From Atopsyche davidsoni (Eukaryota > Arthropoda > Insecta > Trichoptera > Hydrobiosidae), in NCBI GenBank assembly GCA_022113835.1, contig JAILWY010000019.1, forward strand, positions 7,340,001-7,404,000: a stretch of DNA of 64,000 nt, written 5' to 3'. This document shows positions 37,301 to 47,356 of this stretch, piece after piece. A program made the position numbers and the translations under genes. Every line of letters starts with the position of its first letter. The stretch's first letter is position 1. The notes below the pieces were generated by a model. That model saw only the letters and a program-made list of their open reading frames with translations. It did no database searches and had not been told where the DNA came from.

Positions 37301-37879
37301 CATACATGTGTTTTAGTATGCGATACAGCATAAGAGGAGATAGACTCTACAATGTCTTCGTTAAGTAGACAGGCTTATTTAGGTAAGGTGTCTAAAATGC
37401 TCCCTTTTTAAAGCAGTTTTATAGATTCTAAAAGAAAATCCTTTTCTATTCAGATTGTTTCTTGCTTTTTTTAATAATCTTTGTACACATAACACTCTAT
37501 TGGCTGTAGTACATAATACATATTGAAAAATAGATATAGCTTGGGTCAACTTCTCTTCCCATCACAGCTTCTCACGCAATAATAGTCAAAAGCCACATCG
37601 GTCGCTAGGTCTTATTTAGCATACAGTAAAATGCAATATTTTGATACTTTGTTCTGTATTTATTGTTTACTAATAATTTTGTTATTTGTCAGAGTTTTTT
37701 TTAAATACGTGCGTATATGATAATGTATTTATAAATCATGTATGTTATTAGTCAAATATTTTCATATACAACGCAACATAGAGCATTTTCATAATGTCTG
37801 AATTTTTTATTTATATTCACAAGTTTGTTTAGTTAATTCTGTACATTTTCATTTAGCCCCCTTTTGTGTTGATCAATAA
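34344..37879. other. Intergenic, no supported gene
   Basis: AT-rich sequence with only short chance frames (66-95 codons at 36280 and 36875). I see no exon with family features and no transposon ends. Confidence 0.5.
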
Positions 37880-38090
37880 CAATATTTCAAATAAATTACT
37901 TTTTTCCATGTGCTTAATTTTATTGGTGACTTGTTTTGCCAACCTTTCATGTTGGCATTATCAAACTGAGTTTGATAATACGAAAGATTGGCGAAATTGG
38001 TCACCAATAAAATTACACATGTTGAAAAATCACGAAAGTATTTTATTTGAAATGGAATTCCACCAATTACTCTCTTTCAAAATATTGAAA
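37880..38090. repeat. Fold-back repeat, copy D (full palindrome)
   Basis: The left arm (CATGTGCTTAATTTTATTGG, TTGCCAACCTTTCATGTTGG, ATTATCAAACTGAG) turns straight into the right arm (TTTGATAATACGAAAGATTG, GCGAAATTGGTCACCAATAA, AAGTATTTTATTTGAAATGG). The right outer flank, TTCCACCAATTACTCTCTTT, is the inverse of the left flank of copies A and B, which shows the full family arm. Confidence 0.85.
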
Positions 38091-39317
38091 TGAATAACCA
38101 TAATATTTAAGTATATTTCAATATATTTATATATATATTATATATATATATATATACCACATAATGAAGTCATGTATTCTCTCGGTTTATCGAATTATTT
38201 TTAATATTTTTGACAAAATTTGTAATATTTTCTTTTATTTAAAAATGTTACATGTATAAAAATATATATATATATATTTATACATGTATCCAAAGCAATT
38301 GTCAAAATACTCATGTGTATCTATTATAATAAAAATATAAATAAATTTGATATGCCATTTTTATTTTTAACTATTTGATTTTATAATCATAGAATGTACA
38401 ATGAGTCAGTATTCACAGACAAAGCATAAAGTAAGTTTTGAATGATTTATAATTTTAATTGAAATGAATTTAATGAAGAACATGATACGGAAGGAAAGGG
38501 TGGTAATATTTTTTTCATAATCTAACAGCTTTCAATAAGAAATTTTAAGGATTCCTCTTCAAAATGCAAGATGACATTCAAATGTCAATCTAAACAAAGT
38601 CCAAGAGGTTTGTGATATTTGACAATTCAATTTGAAAATCTGCTTCGGTTTGAAGTCCACTAAAAGACAACGATTCACAGTTGGCATTAACAATTATTAG
38701 AATAAAAAAAAAACGATAATTCATAAGCGAGCGATCTGCTCTGCTGATAATGCTGCAAATTGGAGTGATTCACATTACTTATCATTTCTAAAAAAATGTA
38801 TATGAAAAGTATTGTTTGACAGCAATTTAGTTTTAATGCGTATATGGTAAAACAGAAAGTTCGGTCGATTGGTTTGCAGCTGAGCTGAGGCTGCTATTAG
38901 TAAATCGATTTGTCGTGTGATGGCGCTAGTGTGCTCGCAACGGCAGCATGAAGGGAGCTGCTGGGACCGAGTAACGCGAGAAGCCGTGTCACAGAAAAGT
39001 TGAAAACCTTGATATGCCGATTGATTTTACATTGGAACATGTTCATTAAATTCCTACATTATTTATAAAAAGAAATTTATCATTGGCTAGAAATAAAAAC
39101 TTCGTTGAAATGTGCAGGGATTGGAAAAATCTCAATGTAATAAAAATTTGTCTTAAGTATGATGTATGTCATTAGTAGTATGATTTCGAATTTTCAGCAG
39201 AATATTGATCAAAATTTAATAAATAGATCGTTTTTTGATTCGAACTAAATCCCAATATTTCCCAAGCTGCAAATCTGCTAGAGGCACGGACGACCCGCGG
39301 GTCACAAAATGACACAG
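38091..39317. other. Intergenic, no supported gene
   Basis: AT-rich with TA runs. A short mixed-composition patch at 38850-39010 has no open frame I can interpret. Confidence 0.45.
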
Positions 39318-39730
39318 TAGGGGAGATGTAGGTAGTGGGGGTAATTTTTATGTAAATTGAAATAAAAGCAAATTAATAGATAAATTATTTATCGATTTAG
39401 TCCTATTATTAACAATTGACAAACTGGGTTTTAAATCACGATCTAAAATGCTATGGTCATTACATATCACAAGCATAAAAAGAAACACCAGATAGTTTGA
39501 GCCTTACCTTCGGATTTGTCCACTCGAAAAATTTGATCAGAAGGGCGCAAAACCGTTTTACTTCTATAACTCACTAACGCGTGGCGAGAACTGAGTGAGC
39601 CATCGTCAGAGTGCCTTACCAGTGCACAGGTAGCAATTGGATTAAAAAACATCTCCTCGTCTCGTCTGGTTTCTGTTAAGATGGGGTGACCACCATTGCT
39701 TACTGACTCCAATTGCCTACATCTCCCCTA
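39318..39730. mobile_element. MITE, 413 bp, TA-type ends
   Basis: The ends read TAGGGGAGATGTAGG and its inverse, CCTACATCTCCCCTA. If TA is the duplicated target, the repeats begin GGGGAGATGTAGG, as in Tc1/mariner-like elements. There is no transposase inside; the 81-codon - strand frame at 39467-39712 runs into the right end and looks fortuitous. Confidence 0.65.
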
Positions 39731-40429
39731 TTCAATCGCTTTCCGCAATACCCTAGCAACATGCTCTAGACCCAATGGCAGCAAAATCGCCCTACTCTTA
39801 CAAAAACACAATATGCTTCTTCTGAATTAACACTCATTGCCAAAGCAGCGAAATTGATATCACGACGAAGAGATTAGTTGTGCAGCCGATGATCGCCGCG
39901 AGTGACATTTGCTTGTCACCGCTGCTCTTGAATCCCGCCGAGGCCTCGCCGCCTTTCACTTTTACCAATCGGGCCGAAGATGGCGGGCCACTTGCTCTCC
40001 ACATCACATCACATACTATTATTTGTACCGCAATTATATATATATATATACATACATGATTTTCCTATTAAATATTAATTTAAATAAAAAGACTAAAAAT
40101 GTTATTTTCAAGTACACAAATTTGTTAGATTTGTTTACTCGAAACAGTTGTTCTGCCTGATTTATATATGATGTAGATTTATTTGTTATTTTTTGGTGAT
40201 ATTAAATAAAACCACCTCCCCGCTCTCCCCATTATGTAGCTTGTGCATGGCTGCCATCCTGCACCCTGAGCGTGTGTAAAGGATCGGTAATGGAGTAGTA
40301 GACTTGAAATGATTGTAGATGGATGTGCTCTGATAGTACCTTGTCGAGGTGGGGGGCTCCTTATATAGTTTCTGTAGCTTGATGCAGAAGGAGTATCAGA
40401 TCTAAGCGCCAAAGCTTTGGAAGGAAAGG
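39731..40429. other. Unassigned patch with higher CpG
   Basis: Between 39880 and 39995 the sequence is CpG-rich and contains GAAGATGGCGGGCC, which resembles a YY1/Pho site. I cannot attach it to a transcript. The rest is AT-rich. Confidence 0.3.
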
Positions 40430-40610
40430 ATTTATAATAATGCTACTCGGCAGCAGCAATACGCAAACTTTTCATTCCAATATAAAACAGCGATGTAGAA
40501 GGACCATGAACACTGGCTCAGAATGAGTATATGCTCAGTGAAATGGTCGCCAACCTCCTCTGAGGAGAGGCACTAGATGAAGATGAAACAAAAGCATCTT
40601 GATTTTTCTT
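40430..40610 (+). mobile_element. LINE 3' end fragment
   Basis: Shares CAGCAGCAATACGCA and TGCTCAGTGAAAT with 46325-46475 and TGAGTATATGCTCAG with 52075-52150. In one frame it reads SEMVANLL, a stop, GEALDEDET, matching the C-terminal end of the LINE protein in the copy at 50740-51575. Confidence 0.65.
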
Positions 40611-40889
40611 ATCAATTATGTGGTATCATGTATATATATAAATCACAAACATGCAAATTTTGCTGTTTCAAATAAGATCCTAACATATCAATCTCAGTCG
40701 GCCTCAACACCCTATTACTTCGGTTATAATAAATTACTATGATATTATATAGCACTAACACAAATCAGATTTGCTAGGTTTAATTTTAATTTTATTACCT
40801 TGCCCTCTCGCTGGGGTAATTACTGTAGTCACCAAAACGGAGCAGTATAAAATGAACCTGCATGCCTACATTATTAGATTATTCGTTTG

Positions 40890-41160
40890 TTTGATCACGC
40901 CCATCGTCTGTGTGCATCGAATAGTGTGGAATTGTCGATCGCGGGGTCATTTCCCGGAGGTCGGGCACGCGGAAAGAAATCGGGAAAAAAATGGTTTTTG
41001 AAAGCGCGCCGCGACAACGGAAGTAACCCTCGAATGCGAGAGGCGGCCCGGGCGAGCCAGCCCCACTCGGGGCATGGACTTCCGGCCGGAAGCCTGGCCG
41101 GAGCCGGCACCAGGGTCCCTCGACGAGTGTTGAATTTCAATCCAGCGATCGATCAGACAC
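40890..41160. other. CpG-rich patch, function unknown
   Basis: About 270 bp of GC-rich, CpG-dense sequence in an otherwise AT-rich area, with overlapping frames on both strands of 75-100 codons that lack any family signal. It could be a promoter, a non-coding exon or a repeat. Confidence 0.3.
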
Positions 41161-41329
41161 ATCAATTGCAATTGTCACTCTTGTTATCTTAAAATATATC
41201 GAAAAGTTTTGATAGTTCAATCACAGCATTGTAGCAGTTATATCCGACCAAACAGAAACGTATGCCTACTGATGCCGACTGAATCGATTTATAAACTTGC
41301 CGAGTGCTGGCATATAAAATTGCTGAGAG

Positions 41330-41380
41330 TATAAAGGGCACGATATCCTGTGCAGTCGCATCCAGTCGATAATTTTAGAT
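41330..41380 (+). promoter_or_regulatory. Possible TATA-type core promoter
   Basis: TATAAAG at 41330-41336 is followed at about 24 bp by GTGCAGTCGC and then ATCCAGTCG, both close to the arthropod initiator. No coding exon follows that I can identify. Confidence 0.25.
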
Positions 41381-41984
41381 TTGAAATTATTATTGTCCTA
41401 ACCAAAAACGTAAATATAACAAAAGGGTAAACATACCCAAGCAGAGAGAATGGATATAATGTGTTGATGTCAATCAAATATCGACCATATCGAGTTCGTG
41501 TATCGTTTCGCCGGAGGTTTCAACCCTACCTTGGCCGAAGGGTAACAACCCTACTTCAGTGAGCATTCAAGGTCAGGATGGAGGTTTGAGTCCGATCTGT
41601 AGACTAACCAGTTTTTTTTTCAACAGACTTGCTTTCGGCATTGATATTGATCTTTCAGATAGACAATTTAGACTTAAGAGTTAATTAATGAGTCTTGATA
41701 AAAGCGCATCTCCTATTTTAAACCCCTTCAAATGAATTACTTGTTACTTACAATAAATTTACAATAGATTTCTTTAATTACATTATTGTGTTAGGGAGGG
41801 GAAATGAGACCTAACCCTTTATTTTGAGTTTAAGTGTACATTAAATAAATAGCTACGAACAAGATAACAAAGATAGAGATTTATAACAAGAACAAAACAA
41901 AGAACAAAAATAACAGGTAAAGCAAGAGGGTACAATAATCCCCCCTGGATATGTATGTTGACAACTTGACCTTCCTTCTTGTAT

Positions 41985-42515
41985 AGGGTGCTCCGGGAGC
42001 TGTCGGAGGCTGTTAGATTTTCACCGAGTAGGATATGATGGGGGAATTTATGTCTGTAGTGGACAGGCAGTGAGTCTGAGGTGTCGTCTCAAATCCCCTT
42101 GAGGTGGGGTTGTTGAATTTCCGTACGGTATAATCTTTCGGTGACGTGAAGCGTCTGGGTTGCGATCGACGGGATTTTGGTCTGAGCGCAGAGGGTGCTG
42201 GTCGAGGTGCGATAATATACACCTAGGATGAGGCGGAGGCAGGAGTTTTAAGCGACCTGGATACTCGCGATGAGGTGTGGAATGGCGTTGGACCAAACAG
42301 ATTCGGCGTACATCATGTACGATCTGATGATGGAGGTGTATAGCCTGAGTTTAGACTCAAGGGGGGGGGGGCTTCTAGCGCACAGCAGTGGGCAGAGGTT
42401 GTTCTTGCCTGTATGGCCCTTTACGTGAGGCTTCGATTGGATCGGCTTGCCGTCTGCTCGTATGGGGTTCGGTTTCAGGGTGTTTCCAGGTTAAGATGAT
42501 TGCCTCAGTCTTCAA
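41985..42515 (-). mobile_element. jockey-type LINE, 3' part of reverse transcriptase
   Basis: Reading leftward: KTEAIILTWK (42510-42480), a gap with a poly-G run (42361-42372), then SKLRLYTSIIRSYMMYAESV and WSNAIPHLIASIQV (42360-42235), a stop, NSCLRLILGVYYRTSTSTLR, and a weaker tail. KTEAI and the LY..IIR...YA..VW / Q..CLR pattern are the C-terminal reverse-transcriptase region of jockey/R1-type LINEs. It is broken by stops and shifts. Confidence 0.65.
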
Positions 42516-43395
42516 ATACTAATATACTTTAACGAGATTGGAAGTTGCGTTTCGTCCGATTATCCTTGCGAGTCATCGAAAGTTCAGTTGGCAGCCCGGG
42601 CGCATCGGTTCCTCGCTTGCAAGAAGCTTGCATGAAGCTTGCGGGGCCGTGGCTCGTCGGACAGAACGCCGCAGAGATTCCCTCGAGTCCCTCAAAAGAA
42701 TTCTTGACGATTCGTGTGTGAATCGATTTCCCAAGCATTGCATATATATATATATTCCATAAAAATGTATTTTTTAACGATGCTTGAAGAATATTTGTGC
42801 TGAATTGTTAATTCACAGGTCGCACAAGAATGGTGGCCGACTAGACGCGACCACTCCTTTTAAGTTTCTCTGCCCTCTCCCGAACACTGAGCATGTATTC
42901 ATAATGATGGGCACAATCGGATATAGAGATTCGAACAATCAATCGATTAGTTTTAGTGGTCGATTGCCAATAATTGAATAACTGGATGAAGAATAAATAA
43001 ACGATATTCTTAAAGTGCTTATGATTAAAAAAAATATATGAAAATCAAAACTGAACGTTGTTGTTTAATTTTTACTGGACAGCGATGATAAAAATGCACT
43101 TTTATCGTGAGCTAGAAAATATCTCACATTTTTGAGTGTGAATCGATTATCTATTAAAAAAATTGAATAAACAATAATCACGCATGGGTTGAAAAATGTG
43201 AATTTATAAGTTAATAAATAGCTGTTTGCATCTTTACCATGTAGTGTGACTTTACAACTTATGATTTGTCCAAATGTGATAAAAAAAAATGCATTTTTGG
43301 CAAATAAATAGCAATTTCTAAGTAAGTCAAAATAAAACACTGTAAAACAAGTGATTTTTTTTAAAACCATTTTTAATGTATTGTATTATTTTCCT
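42516..43395. other. No gene seen
   Basis: A mixed-composition patch at 42560-42720 contains frames on both strands (69 and 74 codons) without family signal; the rest is AT-rich. Confidence 0.4.
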
Positions 43396-43399
43396 CTAA

Positions 43400-43505
43400 A
43401 ATAAATATGTCGCTGGAAGTCGGGAGAGCAGTCGAACTAATGGGACCGGCCCGGGGAGATACTCACCGACCTCCTCTGTGAAGAAACGCCTGAAGAAGAA
43501 AAGAA
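43400..43505 (+). mobile_element. LINE 3' end fragment
   Basis: GAGCAGTCGAACTAATGGGA and CACCGACCTCCTCTGTGAAG align with the AAELVRLAQ and VTNLLRGE coding bases of the LINE copy at 50740-51575, followed by a GAAGAAGAAAAGAAAA tail. Confidence 0.45.
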
Positions 43506-43640
43506 AATAAATATAATGCTCCGAGGAAGGCTGGAATAGTTTCTGGGACTTTTTTTGAAACCATTCGTTAACATTATGAAACAAAAATATCATGACATTT
43601 AAACCTCACCTATACACTCTGGTTCCGTAATCGCGGCACG

Positions 43641-43755
43641 GCCCCCGCCACCTGGTCCCCCGCCACCTGGTCCCCCGCCACCTGGTCCCCTGCCACCGGG
43701 TTCCCCGCCACCGGGTCCCCCTCCACCTGGTCCCCCGCCACCGAGCCTCCCGCCA
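43641..43755. repeat. 15-bp minisatellite, about 7.5 units
   Basis: Tandem units close to CCCGCCACCTGGTCC. Because 15 is a multiple of three, all frames stay open: the - strand reads GPGGG repeats inside a 64-codon frame (43793-43599) and the + strand reads PPPGP. I see no splice sites that would join it to a gene. Confidence 0.85.
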
Positions 43756-44165
43756 GGACCCCGACTCTCTTTATTATCTGATCTTAACTGCACGAGCAGG
43801 AAGCATCAAACTCGGACAATCTGAAAGAGGAGTCAATTCTTGAGCCCAAATGTACAATAAGTAAGCGAGCTTGTAAGTTTGAAAAGCGATTAAGTTGCTT
43901 ACCATAAAATAAGCAAAAGAGCACAGTTACGTCTCCGGTATTAACATATAGTCCTGATCATAGAAAGTAGTTACTTTATTATATTATATGTTTTATGGAC
44001 GGAGACTACTCTACATCTCGATTTTTCTCGTCATTGAATGTAATTTTAGAAATATGGTGTACACAATAAGCCCGGGCGGGTTCGAAACGAAAAGTTATTA
44101 AAAATATTCAGCAATCATCACCGTGAAGTATTGCACTACGAGATGTGCAAATCAATTTTAATCGA

Positions 44166-44450
44166 TTGGCTTGTTGGCTCGGTGCTTAGACTCTTGATCA
44201 AAAAGTCCTTGGTTCGATCCTCGTCATGAAAAGTGAATTTTAAAGTGATGTCGTTGTCCCCGGAAGTCGCATGCCTAGGTTGGCAAGGAAGGGGTGGTTG
44301 GAGTCGGGTTTTCAGGAGATATGTTGGCGAAGCATAGCTTCTGAAAAGTGATGTAAAAAAAACACTTGGGGATTCCCGCTAAAGCTCGTCATTAGCGACC
44401 TTGAAGGATCAGAATGAATCGAGGTCAAGTGCCTGGCGATTCCGTTTATA
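44166..44450 (+). mobile_element. tRNA-derived SINE
   Basis: The head has an A box (TTGGCTCGGTG, 44174-44184) and a B box (GGTTCGATCC, 44211-44220) at the usual spacing for RNA polymerase III. It is followed by a GC-richer body of about 220 bp without a reading frame (GTCCCCGGAAGTCGCATGCC, GATTCCCGCTAAAGC). The tRNA part does not fold as a functional tRNA, as expected for a SINE. Confidence 0.6.
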
Positions 44451-44558
44451 TAACATCATCACTGCCGTGTCGTAGATTTTAGGAAATGGGTCCGTATGTT
44501 TCTGATTCATTTCTATCGATAATTTTGTGACAGACAGTTAAGACAGTTTAAGACAGTT

Positions 44559-44680
44559 TGTGATTTTTCCGCATATTTAATTTTATTGGTAACCGGTTTC
44601 GCCAACCTCTCGTGTTGGCATTATCGAACTGATAGACTCAGTTTGTATTCCACCAAATACTAAATCTAAAATATTGAATA
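44559..44680. repeat. Fold-back repeat, copy E (truncated)
   Basis: Left arm only: GTGATTTTTCCGCATATTTA, TTGGTAACCGGTTTCGCC, CTCGTGTTGGCATTATCGAA, then the turn and GTATTCCACCAAATACTAAA. The right hairpin half was lost. Confidence 0.7.
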
Positions 44681-45874
44681 ATTTAATATTACTATGTGTG
44701 AAATTCGGAAAATGCAGGTATTACTTAAAAATAGAGAATGTATTATGTGAAAATAGCTCCGATAGTCTAAAAAATAAAGTCTACAGCCATACCACTCTGT
44801 AAGCATAGAAGGCCGCAAGAGAAATGTGCAGAGGAGCAAGTAGTTGGAAACGATCACAGGCAATAGCAGCTGTATCTAGATTTTCGATAGTTTTGTAAAG
44901 GGAAATTATAGATAGATTATATATATATATATATATATTCAAGGTCCTTAAGTCAACCTTGCCGGTGATCCATCCACACTCCTTATGCGAAATTGCATTC
45001 GTTCTGATTAAAAATACTTCATAGAAATTCTAGGAAGTATTTTTTGTGTTGATTTTTATTGGTTCATGTGTACAGTTTTTGCAACCCATAAATATTCAGT
45101 TTTAAATCGTTGCTAGTTTTAAAGTCTTGACGTCAGTTAAAGTTTTTTCGATCTAATGTTTCATATACAATGTCAAAATCTTTTTAAAAAAAAAACGAGG
45201 CGGTTTTTACAACAACAAAAAAACTATCGGGTGTTATATCTTGTCAAATTTTAGTCCTAAATATTATGCTCGTGCGTTGAAACCTTTTAGCTTGGTAAGT
45301 AGAAAATAAGTAGAAAATATGAATATTTATAGATCCTCGACTCGAATCCGGGTAAAGCTAAACTCTAATAATTATTGGTACAATATTGTAATACTTTATT
45401 GGATACAATATAGATTCTAGGAAACATGTTTAGCCTATGTTTCTTTTGATGGCTTCAATCATAATTTGTTCCGACAAAACTCCGGCATCACGTCAAGTTT
45501 TGTCTCCAGCATTTGTCATCTACCTGTTATTTTAACGGGTATCTCAAACCTGTATCAGAGAGGGTTTATTTTTGGAAGGATTGGGTCAATATACGGAAAC
45601 ATTTACAAATTTATAGAAAATATATACTCTACCCGTTTTAAACTCTTTAAGAAGGCTAGCCAGGTTTTTGGGCTTGTGTGCTAGTATTGCTGCCATTTTT
45701 CTGTTAGTTACGGATCTATTCATCACATATTCTTTTACATTCGTATCAAAGATAAGGTGAAAAATAAATATTGGGATTCCTGGTTCTAATCCTGATATAG
45801 CGATATATTTCTTTTGATTTTTGTTTACTCCTGCTCAAAAATTATAAGTCATCTCTTGGTTCAAAGCTAGTATG
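44681..45874. other. Intergenic, no supported gene
   Basis: AT-rich. A 72-codon frame at 45466-45684 has no family signal. Confidence 0.45.
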
Positions 45875-45944
45875 AGCGGTCACCAATAAAAATCTATATG
45901 TGGAAAAATCACTCAAGTATTTTACTTATTTAAAAAAATATTGT
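45875..45944. repeat. Fold-back repeat, copy F (right arm only)
   Basis: GCGGTCACCAATAAAAATCT, ATGTGGAAAAATCACTCAAG and TATTTTACTTATTTAAAAAA match the right arm of copies C and D. Confidence 0.65.
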
Positions 45945-46324
45945 AAGGAGAAGCAGATGCACTAAAGACCCACAGGCAAAGCAAGCAGATGCTTTTTTAA
46001 ATAAAAATTTTATAAAATTACGGTCGTTGATTCACGAAAACGACCCAAAAAAATACATCACTGAGTTCTTTTTCTGACTCAGGTTGAAAATAACTTTGTG
46101 CTGAGTGAGAACCTTTTGAAATATATTTTGGTTTTTTTTTTATGTTTAAAATAATATTATCTTGGTTGTTTTGTAGTTATCCACAACTCTCGATAAATTC
46201 TACAATATAGCATTGTACATATGGGGTTAATACTTAGGTTCAGATAAAATTTTGTAATGCAATACTTGTGGGGCTAATAATTCTTGAAAACTACAAAAGC
46301 ACGTAACAAACATACATCTTTGCA

Positions 46325-46475
46325 AGGAGAGTTTATAATAATGCTATTGGGCAGCAGCAATACGCAGACTTTTCCTTTCAATATAAAACTGCGGTGTTCT
46401 GTATATGCTCAGTGAAATTGTTGCCAATCACCTCTAGATGAAGATGACACAAAAGCATCTTGATTTTTTGGTATC
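46325..46475 (+). mobile_element. LINE 3' end fragment
   Basis: Near copy of 40430-40610: TTTATAATAATGCT, GGCAGCAGCAATACGCA, TATATGCTCAGTGAAAT and CTAGATGAAGATGA are shared. The middle (the GAACACTGGCTC part) is deleted. Confidence 0.65.
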
Positions 46476-46747
46476 ATGTATATTGTAGATTTGAATTTGT
46501 CGCCATTTTTGTAGCAAAGTTTTGGGAACACCAGCTGACAGTTTAGGGTTAGTAAAAATGGAGCGTTACACGATAGAACAACGTGTCTTCATTATTGAAC
46601 AATATTTCATAAATAACGAAAGCTCTTAAAACTTTACTGGCAACAATGGCGACAAATTCAAATCTGGCGTTAATTTTGGGATATTATACATAAATCGCAA
46701 GTAGCGGGTATGTAGCAAATAGCTGTAAGTCATTGGGTTTTTTATAA

Positions 46748-47040
46748 CACGTTTACTGCCGTGTCAGCCACCGGTGGCCGACACGGAGGTATTCCAATTG
46801 GGCCTCGTCGGCCACCGGTGGCCGACACATAGCGACGACATACCTGACTTTAGCTTGTATTATTAAATTACTATTGAACATAGCCGGCACGGCCCTCTTC
46901 TATCTTCCTTCGATATGGCCGATAAAAATATCTCAAAACAAATGAAATAATTGTATTTCGACCCATCATATTAAATTAAACCTAAAGACGCGAAAACCAT
47001 TTTTGGACATTTTACGAAAATCCTATTGGCAGTCAACGTG
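46748..47040. mobile_element. piggyBac-type MITE next to a promoter
   Basis: The ends are CACGTTTACTGCC and, inverted, CACGTTGACTGCC. The flanks are ATAA (46744-46747) and TTGA (47041-47044), each one change from TTAA. Inside the left end are two copies of the palindrome GCCACCGGTGGC about 40 bp apart, the second within the larger palindrome GTCGGCCACCGGTGGCCGAC. There is no coding capacity. The right end lies about 100 bp upstream of the TATA box at 47144. Confidence 0.7.
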
Positions 47041-47143
47041 TTGAGGCACGATGCAGGAAGATGCATGTTGGCAGAGTGTAGTCGGAGGCTGCGCGGCCGG
47101 GGGTTGGGTTAGGTTAGGCTGAGGCCGGGCGGCGGGGGCGCCG

Positions 47144-47190
47144 CTATATAAGGCGGTGGCTTTAGACGCCGCGCACCTAGAGTCGCTCCA
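47144..47190 (+). promoter_or_regulatory. TATA-type core promoter of the secreted-protein gene
   Basis: CTATATAAGG (47144-47153) lies in a GC-rich region. Transcription should start about 25-30 bp downstream, near 47175-47185, which gives a 5' UTR of roughly 175-180 bp before the ATG at 47357. Confidence 0.65.
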
Positions 47191-47356
47191 CTCGCCCGAG
47201 AGCGCCGAGACCGAGTCCAGCCGCGCCCCGCACGGGCCCCCTCGATAAGTCGCGCCGAATGACAGTGAGACAGTGCCGCACCCGCCCGCAACCGCCCGCA
47301 ACCGCGCTCGACCGCTCCGAACGCCCCGAGCCCGGCCTGACCTATCGCCGGACACC

